The notes beneath the pieces were generated by a model. That model ran no database searches. It was not told the DNA's origin and saw only the letters and a list, made by a program, of their open reading frames with translations. Shown here piece after piece: positions 24,674-31,269 of a DNA stretch of 51,558 bases. The stretch lies in the NCBI GenBank assembly GCA_028291615.1, contig JAQGHM010000181.1:1-51558 (forward strand). The letters are read 5' to 3'. The stretch is from Phycisphaerales bacterium. GTDB taxonomy: Bacteria > Planctomycetota > Phycisphaerae > Tepidisphaerales > Tepidisphaeraceae. Positions within the stretch are counted from its first letter, which is position 1. The number at the start of each line of letters is the position of its first letter. The position numbers and the translations under genes are program-made.

Positions 24674-25117
24674 GTGATTGCACACGACGTCATCGTTCGC
24701 CGCGCCATCCTCCCGGAAATCTTCCAACTCCGCTGGGACGTCCTCCGCCCCGGCCGGCCCATCGCCGCGGCGCAGTTTCCCGGGGATGACGCGCCGGAGA
24801 CGATCCACGTCGGTGCATTCGTCGACGGCCGCAACATCAGTTGCGCCACCGCCACCCGCGTCCCATGGCAGGAACAACCCGCCTGGCAGCTCCGCGGCAT
24901 GGGCGTGGCAGCCGATTGGCAGAAGCGCGGCGTCGGACAACGCGTGCTGGCAGAGATCGAGCAACTCGTCCGACAAGCCTCCGACATTCGCCTCATCTGG
25001 TGCAACGGCCGCGAAGAAGCCGTGCAATTCTACGAGAAGCTCGGCTGGCAACTCGCCTCAGAAGCATTCCACATCGAAGACGTAGGCCCACACTTCAAGA
25101 TGACCCGGCGCCTCTGA
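24674..25117 (+). CDS. GNAT-family N-acetyltransferase
   Basis: A 147-residue GNAT enzyme. The acetyl-CoA-binding motif A is QLRGMGVAADWQKRGVGQRVL (the QxxGxG core is QKRGVG, about residues 83-88). The later NGREEAVQFYEKLGW is the usual motif B. The start is GTG. The substrate is not predictable; relatives acetylate small molecules or protein N-termini. It is divergent from the EF-G-like gene and followed after 59 bp by the winged-helix regulator gene. Confidence 0.85.
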   Translation: MIAHDVIVRRAILPEIFQLRWDVLRPGRPIAAAQFPGDDAPETIHVGAFVDGRNISCATATRVPWQEQPAWQLRGMGVAADWQKRGVGQRVLAEIEQLVRQASDIRLIWCNGREEAVQFYEKLGWQLASEAFHIEDVGPHFKMTRRL

Positions 25118-25176
25118 CCCACTCTGCGGCGCGGAGTCCTTCAAGAATACGCGCCGCGCCGTCCGATAAGGGATTC

Positions 25177-25509
25177 ATGCCCTTCGACACCCTCATCGCC
25201 AATGCCGGTCGCCTTCGCATTCTCACCGCCCTGGCGGTCGAGAACCGCCAGGAATTCGTCCACCTTCGCAAGTTGACCTGTCTGACAGATGGCAATCTCT
25301 CCGCCCACGCGCGGCGTCTACATGCCGGCGGGATGATCGACATCGAGAAGCACTTTCGCGATGGCAAGCCTGTCACCACATTTCACCTGACTGCCGACGG
25401 CCGCCGACGACTGACCGATCATGCCCGAAGCCTTCTGGCGGCCGTCGAAGCGCCATCCACCGCGATTGACACGCTGTCAGACACCGTCGAAGAAGAATGG
25501 GTCGATTGA
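25177..25509 (+). CDS. Winged-helix transcriptional regulator
   Basis: A 110-residue protein of the small single-domain winged-helix type (MarR/PadR-like, HTH_34). GRLRILTAL, then FVHLRKLTCLTDGNLSAHARRL as the recognition helix, a wing ending KPVTTFHLTADGRRRL, and a C-terminal dimerisation helix. The same frame is open upstream to 24841, but that part is antisense-like filler overlapping the acetyltransferase gene; the ATG at 25177 gives the family N-terminus and has AAGGGA upstream. It may control the acetyltransferase gene or the phage-like cassette that starts 211 bp later. Confidence 0.82.
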   Translation: MPFDTLIANAGRLRILTALAVENRQEFVHLRKLTCLTDGNLSAHARRLHAGGMIDIEKHFRDGKPVTTFHLTADGRRRLTDHARSLLAAVEAPSTAIDTLSDTVEEEWVD

Positions 25510-25720
25510 GACGCATCAATCGGGGGCGGTGCGCGGCTGGGACCTCGCGCGCGCACCGGGGTCCAGCGGACAAAATTCAAAATCTAAAATAATTTAGCCC
25601 ACCTTTTCCCGGTGTTTTCGCACCGTCGCGCTTCGCTGCTGCGCGCGCAAGGTCCCCCGCGCGCACCACCGCACGGTCTTTTGAAGGCACTGAAAAACAA
25701 CAAGCACGCGGGAGGCGACG

Positions 25721-27472
25721 ATGACGACCAATCAGATGACGACGACAGCGACGGCCAGTCTGCCGGCGATCGACCAGGAACGACTGCGGGCAGGATTGAA
25801 TCGACTGATCCGCCTCGAGCGCCCGCGGCTGCGGCGCTTGTGGGCCTACTTCAAGAACCCCATGCGCGTCTGCGGCACAACCGACGGCGGCCCCGCCGGT
25901 TCCGAGCGCCCCTATCGCCAGGCCCAGGAATGGGGACTGCCGCCGCGCATCACCGGTGTCTGCAGCGGCCACGAACCATTCGCCAATTCTTCCGAAGCGA
26001 CCCTCTCGCGCAAGGAAGTCGTCATCGAAAACGACATCGCTTGGCGCATCGACACCATGGTCGATTACCTCTTCGGAAAACCCCTGGTCATCTCGTCTGC
26101 CGCGCCCGATCCCGCGCGCCGCGATCGCATTAGCAAGCTCCTGCGCATGATCCTCGCCAACAGCGGCGGCATCGGCTTCCTGCAACAGCTCGCCCTGTTC
26201 GGATCGGTCTACGGCTACGTCGACGTGCTTGTCAAAGCCGTCCCGTGCACGGACCCGGCTGCCTCGCGGGCCAACGGATGCGGCACCGCGGCACTGGGCG
26301 AAGCGCCGGTGACAGAGGCAAGTGCGGGGGGAAACGCAAAGTCGTCTCCGGACGAACAAAGAACGTCGGAGACGCAGGCAGGCGCGGGGCCCGCGCCACA
26401 AACGGAGCCGCCGGCGTCGGCGGGAGGGGGGTCGCCGGCTCCGGGCATCGATGGTCAAAGGCAGAACACGGGCGCCGATACAGGCGAAGACGCACTGTTA
26501 CAGCGCGTCGCCCGCATGATCCGCCTTGAGATCGTCGAGCCGGTGCGGGCCCTGCCACTGCTGTCCTGTGAAAATTATCGCGTGGTCGAGACCTACGGGC
26601 AGGTGTGGGAGAAAGAGAAAACATCGGCGGCTGCCACTGGGCAGTCGGCACTGAAGAGCGGGTGGTGGGATCGGTTTCGCGGGATGCTCAACGGCGACCA
26701 GGGCGCGCCGTTCAGGCTCGCGGCAAAACGGGGCGAAGTGCAGGTAGTCGAGTTGATCTCCGCCGATGCGTGGTCGCGGTTTGAAGATGGCAAGGTCGTC
26801 GCATCGGGTCGAAATTCCCTCGGCGAATTGCCGTTGGTGCACATTCAGAACTCGGTGGCCGCGTTCGAATACGCCGGCGCTAGCGACGTCGAACCGCTCA
26901 TTCCGCTGCAGGACGAACTCAACACCCGCCTCAGCGACCGCGCCCATCGCATCACGCTCCAGAGCTTCAAGATGTACCTGGGCAAGGGGATCGAAGCGTT
27001 CACCGAGCAGCCCGTTTCGCCCGGCCGCATGTGGATGACCGACAACGAAAAGGCCCAGATCCAAGAATTTGGCGGCGACGCAAGCTGCCCATCAGAAGAC
27101 ACCCACATCTCCGACCTGCGCGAAGCACTCGACAAGTGCAGCGGCGTCACGCCAATCGCCGCCGGCGCGATCAAGAACCGCATCGGCCGCCTCACCAGCG
27201 CCGCCGCCCTGCGCGTCACGCTCCTGGCGCTGCTCAGCAAGACCGACAAAAAGCGCACGCTATACGGCGCGGGCATCGAGCGCATGTGCGAGCTGGCGCT
27301 GAAATGGCTCGACGCCGCCGGCGTCTTCCCAACCTCGCCAGAAGAGCGCCGCGTCGAGCTGAACTGGCCCAGCCCACTCCCCGAGAACGAAATGGAAAAG
27401 CTCACCGAGGCCGAGGCGAAGCTCCGCCTCGGGGTGGATCAAGCAGTTGTGCTCCGCGAACTGGGCTACTAA
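25721..27472 (+). CDS. Phage portal protein (SPP1 gp6-like)
   Basis: A 583-residue portal-type protein, the ring through which DNA enters a capsid. The ATG has GGGAGG 5 bp upstream. Residues about 20-165 hold the N-terminal region (RLRRLWAYFKNPMR, a RKEVVIENDIAWRIDTMVDYLFGKP segment, then FGSVYGYVDVLV). The core resumes at LEIVEPVRALPLLSCENYR (about 268) and continues through LPLVHIQNS, the EPLIPLQDELNTRLSDRAHRI helix and a SAAALRVTLLALLSKTDKKR stem helix. Residues about 174-255 are an Ala/Gly/Pro/Ser-rich insertion that interrupts a typical portal. No terminase gene precedes it. Confidence 0.86.
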   Translation: MTTNQMTTTATASLPAIDQERLRAGLNRLIRLERPRLRRLWAYFKNPMRVCGTTDGGPAGSERPYRQAQEWGLPPRITGVCSGHEPFANSSEATLSRKEVVIENDIAWRIDTMVDYLFGKPLVISSAAPDPARRDRISKLLRMILANSGGIGFLQQLALFGSVYGYVDVLVKAVPCTDPAASRANGCGTAALGEAPVTEASAGGNAKSSPDEQRTSETQAGAGPAPQTEPPASAGGGSPAPGIDGQRQNTGADTGEDALLQRVARMIRLEIVEPVRALPLLSCENYRVVETYGQVWEKEKTSAAATGQSALKSGWWDRFRGMLNGDQGAPFRLAAKRGEVQVVELISADAWSRFEDGKVVASGRNSLGELPLVHIQNSVAAFEYAGASDVEPLIPLQDELNTRLSDRAHRITLQSFKMYLGKGIEAFTEQPVSPGRMWMTDNEKAQIQEFGGDASCPSEDTHISDLREALDKCSGVTPIAAGAIKNRIGRLTSAAALRVTLLALLSKTDKKRTLYGAGIERMCELALKWLDAAGVFPTSPEERRVELNWPSPLPENEMEKLTEAEAKLRLGVDQAVVLRELGY

Positions 27473-27480
27473 GCACCACC

Positions 27481-27520
27481 TTTTAGCCGGCTCGCTTGCG
27501 CGCCCCGTCCAGGTGCATGG
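27481..27520 (+). repeat. REP element copy A (phage cassette)
   Basis: The sequence TTTTAGCCGGCTCGCTTGCG, followed by a CGCCCCGTCCA tail and GCATGG, directly after the portal stop codon. It matches the elements that flank the REP-associated transposase gene at 32.7 and 33.4 kb, with a few substitutions. Confidence 0.75.
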
Positions 27521-27555
27521 CTAACGATGAACTGCCAAACAGAAAGGAGGCATTT

Positions 27556-27776
27556 ATGCCTGAAGAAACCGTGACGAACGATACGAATGACGAAGCGCCC
27601 GTGGAAGCGCCCGCAACCCACCCGAAACCTTCGAATCTCCGCCCCCCGCAGCCGCGCCGGAAAGGAGGGAATTCGATCCGCGGGCGCGCCTGCACGAGCT
27701 GGCGCTGGAACTGGTGCGAACGCAAAACCGGCGGCTCCTCGTCGAGTATCTGCGCATGCGTCGCGCATCGCGTTGA
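27556..27776 (+). pseudogene. Small phage protein gene with an apparent frameshift at a C6 run
   Basis: A well-placed AGAAAGGAGG precedes the ATG. Frame 1 encodes an acidic start (MPEETVTNDTNDEAPVEAPA) up to a run of six C at 27642-27647. Beyond that, frame 1 turns into Cys/Ser-rich sequence with no coding character. The frame reached by stepping back one base reads PAAAPERREFDPRARLHELA and continues as a charged helix to a TGA at 27774. The joined product would be about 73 residues, suited to a scaffold or head-assembly helper by position. Either a base was lost from the C run, or the base call is wrong, or frameshifting occurs. Confidence 0.55.
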
Positions 27777-27802
27777 CGCGACGGACCGTGATTCCTTTGT
27801 CG

Positions 27803-27819
27803 GGTGGGCTCCGCCCACC
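27803..27819. repeat. Palindromic repeat GGTGGGC/GCCCACC, copy 1
   Basis: A perfect 7-bp inverted repeat with a TCC loop, in the gap before the capsid gene. Two related units follow within 105 bp. Confidence 0.7.
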
Positions 27820-27852
27820 ACCTGATTTCCAAAACGTTCATCGCGCGAGATT

Positions 27853-27868
27853 GGTGGGCAAATCCCAC
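27853..27868. repeat. Palindromic repeat, copy 2 (degenerate)
   Basis: GGTGGGCAAATCCCAC: the left arm is complete, the right arm is shortened to TCCCAC. Confidence 0.6.
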
Positions 27869-27907
27869 TCTACGTGCGGACTTCATTCAAACAAGCAGCG
27901 CAACTCC

Positions 27908-27924
27908 GGTGGGCAGCGCCCACC
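27908..27924. repeat. Palindromic repeat GGTGGGC/GCCCACC, copy 3
   Basis: A perfect 7-bp inverted repeat with an AGC loop, 24 bp before the capsid gene start. Its stem is identical to copy 1 and only the loop differs. Confidence 0.7.
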
Positions 27925-27947
27925 CCGCGCTAAGAAAGGAAACCATC

Positions 27948-29105
27948 ATGTCATTCACCGGAAAAGCAACCTATACCGCCGGCTCGGCCCTTCCCGAAGT
28001 CGCCGAAGACGTCTCCGATCTCGTGGCCATCGCCACCCCGCACGAGACGCCGCTGCTCGACGCGCTGGGCGACGCCGTTCGTCCCGCGCGATCGACCGTG
28101 CACGAGTGGCTCGAGGACACCCTCCTCCCCACCACCGACACGATCAACGATTCGACCTATGCCGATCCGCTCGCCGACACGCAGTTCGTCGTGCAGAACC
28201 CCGGGCGCTTCCGTCCCGGCGATCAGATCCAGACCGACAACTCCGCCGAGGTCATGCTCGTAACGGCCATCAACACCGGCACCAGCACGCTGACCGTCGT
28301 CCGCAGCTACGGCGCGACCAATCCGTCGTCGCTCGCCAACGGGCTGGTGATCCACATCATCGGCAACGCCGCCCTGGAAGGCGACAGCGCCGACGCCGCC
28401 CGCTTCACCGCCCGCACCCGCAAGACCAACTACACGCAGATCTTCTCCTCCACGGTCGAAGTAAGCGGCTCGGAGCTCGCGGTGCGACAGCTCGCCGTCC
28501 AGGACGAACTCGACTACCAGAAGCAGCAGCGCCTGCGCGAGCTGCTCCGCGACCTGGAAAACTGCGTGATCAACGGCCGCACCGCCGCCGCAAGCCCCGA
28601 GGGCGCGTCGAGCGTGCGCCGCACGATGCGCGGCATCATCGGGTTCTGCACCACCAACAAGTTCGTCCCGGGCACCGGCGGTTTCCCCACCGACGCCGCC
28701 ATCACCGAGGATCAGCTCAACACCGCCTTGCGCACGATCTGGAAGAGCAGCAACGGCCAGATCGATCTCGTCGTCGTCAACGGCCAGGAGAAGCGCTGGA
28801 TCAACGCCTTCATCGGCACCAACCGCCGCTACGGCGAAAACACCAAGACCTTCACCAACCTGGTCAGCCAGTACGAGAGCGACTTTGGCGTCTGCCGCGT
28901 GGTCATGAGCCGCTGGGTGCCCGCCGGCACCGTGCTGCTGCTCGACAGCAGCCGCATCGACGTGGTGCCGCTGTCGGGGCGCAGCTTCCAGTACAAGCCG
29001 CTGGGCGCAACCGGCGACCGCGAGAGCGGCCAGGTCATCGGCGAGTACACGCTGGAACTGCGCAACGAAAACGCGCACGGAATCATCACCGGCCTGACCG
29101 GCTGA
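27948..29105 (+). CDS. Major capsid protein, SU10/DUF5309 type (HK97 fold)
   Basis: A 385-residue protein with the layout of the SU10-type major capsid proteins. The N-terminal start MSFTGKATYTAGSALPEVAE leads into DLVAIATPHETPLLDALGDA and HEWLEDTLLP. The body has KTNYTQIFSSTVEVSGSE, a long helix around QKQQRLRELLRDLENCVING, and the DLVVVNGQEKRWIN and GVCRVVMSRWVPAGTVLLLD strands. AAAGGA lies 7 bp before the ATG; the upstream part of the frame is left out. With the portal gene it defines a capsid module. No separate prohead protease gene is visible. Confidence 0.87.
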   Translation: MSFTGKATYTAGSALPEVAEDVSDLVAIATPHETPLLDALGDAVRPARSTVHEWLEDTLLPTTDTINDSTYADPLADTQFVVQNPGRFRPGDQIQTDNSAEVMLVTAINTGTSTLTVVRSYGATNPSSLANGLVIHIIGNAALEGDSADAARFTARTRKTNYTQIFSSTVEVSGSELAVRQLAVQDELDYQKQQRLRELLRDLENCVINGRTAAASPEGASSVRRTMRGIIGFCTTNKFVPGTGGFPTDAAITEDQLNTALRTIWKSSNGQIDLVVVNGQEKRWINAFIGTNRRYGENTKTFTNLVSQYESDFGVCRVVMSRWVPAGTVLLLDSSRIDVVPLSGRSFQYKPLGATGDRESGQVIGEYTLELRNENAHGIITGLTG

Positions 29106-29290
29106 TTCGGGCGCGGCGCATGAGGGCATGTGCCGAGCGGCGAACGGCGCGCGCGGGGGAGCGGTATCGGCGGGGCCGGCGCGCAAACGCCGGCCAGCCG
29201 CCGGAAGGGGGGCAAGCCGCTCCCCCCGCCGCCGCCGCCGCCGCGGACACCTTCTGCAGCAATCCTTGGCAACAGAGAAAGAGGTGCATC

Positions 29291-29734
29291 ATGGTCTTCT
29301 GCAACGACGTGGACCTGCTCTATTGGGAGCCCGACGTCCTCAAGGACGCGGCCTTCGCTTCGCAAACCCTCGACGCCGGCACCGGCAACCTCAACGGAAC
29401 GCAATTCGCCATCGTCACCGGCAACCTCTTCTCGACCCAGCGGGTCGAGGCGGGACAAGTCATCGTGCTCGCGGGCGCCGTCGCCGGTTGCTTTCCCATC
29501 GTCGAACTCACCAACCCGTTCTTCCTTCAGATCGGCGTGCTGAACGACGAGTTCTTCCCCGACCCGCCCGGCGCGCCCCCCGCGCCCGTCTCGCCCGGCA
29601 CCGCCACCGGGCTCACTTACGTCATCCGAACCTTCTGGGCGCAGCGCCGCGTGGTCAGCGACCTGTTGGCGCAGTCGGTCGGCATCGTTCCCGGGAGCTC
29701 TCAGGCCCAGACGGCGCAAATCCTCAATCCGTAG
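29291..29734 (+). CDS. Phage structural protein, 5' part, ending at an in-frame TAG
   Basis: A 147-residue product with AAAGAGGTG before the ATG. Strands such as FAIVTGNLFSTQRVEAGQVIV and LTYVIRTFWAQRRVVSDLLA suggest a head-completion or adaptor protein, but no family is certain. The frame ends at TAG (29732-29734) and then stays open in the same frame for another 73 codons with coherent sequence. The full gene was therefore probably 29291-29953, about 220 residues, with a CAG-to-TAG change or suppression at codon 148. Confidence 0.6.
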   Translation: MVFCNDVDLLYWEPDVLKDAAFASQTLDAGTGNLNGTQFAIVTGNLFSTQRVEAGQVIVLAGAVAGCFPIVELTNPFFLQIGVLNDEFFPDPPGAPPAPVSPGTATGLTYVIRTFWAQRRVVSDLLAQSVGIVPGSSQAQTAQILNP

Positions 29735-29953
29735 GTCCTGCGCCGCGCCGCCACGCTGGGCACGCTGCAGATGATCTACAACGCCATGGCCGCCGCCGCC
29801 ACCGAACCCGCAAGGTTCTCCGTCCGCGCCGACCTCTACGAACGCCTCTACCGACGAGCCTTGCGCCAGGCCCAGGTGGACATAGACCTCGACGGTGACG
29901 GCCGCGCCGACGCGCGCCGATCACCAGGTTTGCTGCGGATGATCCGCACATGA
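29735..29953 (+). pseudogene. 3' part of the interrupted phage structural gene
   Basis: In frame with the preceding ORF across a single TAG. It reads VLRRAATLGTLQMIYNAMAA, then a helix with LYERLYRRALRQAQVDIDLD and a terminal GDGRADARRSPGLLRMIR. No ribosome-binding site precedes the first internal ATG (29771), so separate translation is unlikely. Confidence 0.5.
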
Positions 29954-30042
29954 ACAACCCAGGAACACCCAAGCCCACAGCCTTCTTTGCGCTCTTTGCG
30001 CCTTTGCGGCTGAATTCCAGGATTGCCAAAAGGAGGTGCCAC

Positions 30043-30312
30043 ATGTGGCCGTTCGCTGCAGAAACAACCGACGCCCTCAGCCAACTCACCAGCCTCGGCG
30101 CTGCCGGGATCATGGGCGCGATGTGGCTCTGGGAGCGCCGCCAAAGCCAGCAGCGCGACCAGCAGCTCGACGAATCGCACGCCCGCATCCTCGGCGATCG
30201 CGTGCAGCTCGACCAGTTGATCGAGGTCGTCAAAACCAACGCAGAGGCCATGACCCGCCTGGGTACCGTACAGGATCAGTTAATCAGAACTCTTGAAAAG
30301 AAAGGAGGTTGA
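30043..30312 (+). CDS. Small membrane-anchored coiled-coil protein (holin-like candidate)
   Basis: An 89-residue protein with an AGGAGG site 6 bp before the ATG; the frame upstream (29950-30042) lacks a site. One hydrophobic segment (about 13-26, LTSLGAAGIMGAMWLW) is followed by a charged coiled coil (about 27-86). This is the layout of small phage membrane proteins such as BhlA/UviB-type holins, but no signature proves it. It sits 1 bp before the lipoprotein ORF. Confidence 0.6.
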   Translation: MWPFAAETTDALSQLTSLGAAGIMGAMWLWERRQSQQRDQQLDESHARILGDRVQLDQLIEVVKTNAEAMTRLGTVQDQLIRTLEKKGG

Positions 30313-30313
30313 G

Positions 30314-30742
30314 ATGCGAATGACATGGATCGGACTCTTGCTGATTGTAACGGCCACCGGCGGCTGTTCGTCCTATACCGCGTCGCAGGCAAAGCTCGCC
30401 GAGCAGGCGCGCAAAGGCGTCGCCGTCTGGGTCAGCCGCGAGACCGCGCGCGACGAGGAGGTGAAACGTACTTACACCCTCAAACGCGCAGCCCTCGACA
30501 GCGCCTTCGACGCCGACGCGCGACAACGCACTGCGCTCGACGCCGATTGGGTGATCGAGGCCCGCCGCGGATACGCCGCGGGCTTGGGCGCCCTGGCGCA
30601 GGCGGAATCGGCGGCGCTGTCCGCCAACGAGGCCGCCCGCCGCGACGCCGCCGCAACCGACGCGGCCCTGGAGAAGCTCGTATGGTTACTGTCAATTCAA
30701 TCCGGTTTCGAATCGCTGTTCGAAAAGGGGGGTGCACGATGA
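30314..30742 (+). CDS. Small phage-cassette lipoprotein (spanin-like candidate)
   Basis: A 142-residue protein with AAAGGAGGTT before the ATG. The signal MRMTWIGLLLIVTATGGC ends in a lipobox (Cys18), followed by a long Ala/Arg-rich helix. A lipoprotein next to a membrane coil protein in a phage cassette suggests an outer spanin of a lysis module; this is inferred from position and shape only. Its stop overlaps the next start (ATGA). Confidence 0.6.
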   Translation: MRMTWIGLLLIVTATGGCSSYTASQAKLAEQARKGVAVWVSRETARDEEVKRTYTLKRAALDSAFDADARQRTALDADWVIEARRGYAAGLGALAQAESAALSANEAARRDAAATDAALEKLVWLLSIQSGFESLFEKGGAR

Positions 30743-30996
30743 ACGGGACATCAACCAGGGAACAGGTGCGCGCAGCAATCGGCATGGAGTGGCCATCGTT
30801 CGAAGCCCGCCACCCCAACCTAGCCGGCCTGCTCGACCAGGACGCGATCGTCGAACGAGCGTCAGCCCAACTAGCCGACGACCCCGAATACAAAAAAGCG
30901 ATGGACGAAGCCACCGCCATCGGCATGGGCGCCCAAGCCGCCGCGCAGATGGTAAGAGGCTTCATCCAGGACTGGATGCAGCGCCTGATCTTCTAA
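30739..30996 (+). CDS. Small phage-cassette protein, unknown
   Basis: An 85-residue protein coupled to the lipoprotein gene by an ATGA overlap. It is mostly helical and acidic at the centre (LLDQDAIVERASAQLADDPE) and ends FIQDWMQRLIF. No family is recognised. It is the last gene of the cassette; a strong hairpin follows 34 bp later. Confidence 0.55.
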   Translation: MNGTSTREQVRAAIGMEWPSFEARHPNLAGLLDQDAIVERASAQLADDPEYKKAMDEATAIGMGAQAAAQMVRGFIQDWMQRLIF

Positions 30997-31029
30997 CGCT
31001 CAGCAACAACGATCCACGGGAAGGGGTCG

Positions 31030-31060
31030 CGGCCCGGGACGAGAAATTCGTCCCGGGCCG
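31030..31060 (+). terminator. Terminator-like hairpin after the phage cassette
   Basis: A perfect 13-bp stem (CGGCCCGGGACGA with its complement) and a GAAAT loop, followed by ATTTCACG. The stem is very stable, but the T-tract is poor. Confidence 0.65.
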
Positions 31061-31256
31061 ATTTCACGACAACACAAAAACGGGTGCCCATGCTCATGCC
31101 CGCCTCCAAGCCTAACTCGACCCCCCATCACCACCCCAGCGGTCGTGAGCATGCCTCCCCCACAGTGCCAACTGTGCCAAATTACCAAACGAACCCACCG
31201 CACCTGTGCCAACCCGTCACACCCCAGCGCGCCGGCGCAAAACGAAGCCAACCCGC

Positions 31257-31262
31257 TACAAT
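31257..31262 (+). promoter_or_regulatory. Candidate -10 box for leaderless argH
   Basis: TACAAT lies 7 nt before the ATG at 31270 and overlaps the alternative ATG at 31261. No Shine-Dalgarno is present for either start. Confidence 0.35.
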
Positions 31263-31269
31263 GCCGCAA

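Noticed and set aside
27587..29290. Upstream extension of the 29291 ORF covering the capsid gene in another frame
   Set aside because: The sequence is Arg/Pro-rich and overlaps a recognised capsid gene; a ribosome site supports the start at 29291.
25721..30996. A complete prophage
   Set aside because: No terminase, tail, integrase, repressor-operator region or attachment repeats were seen.
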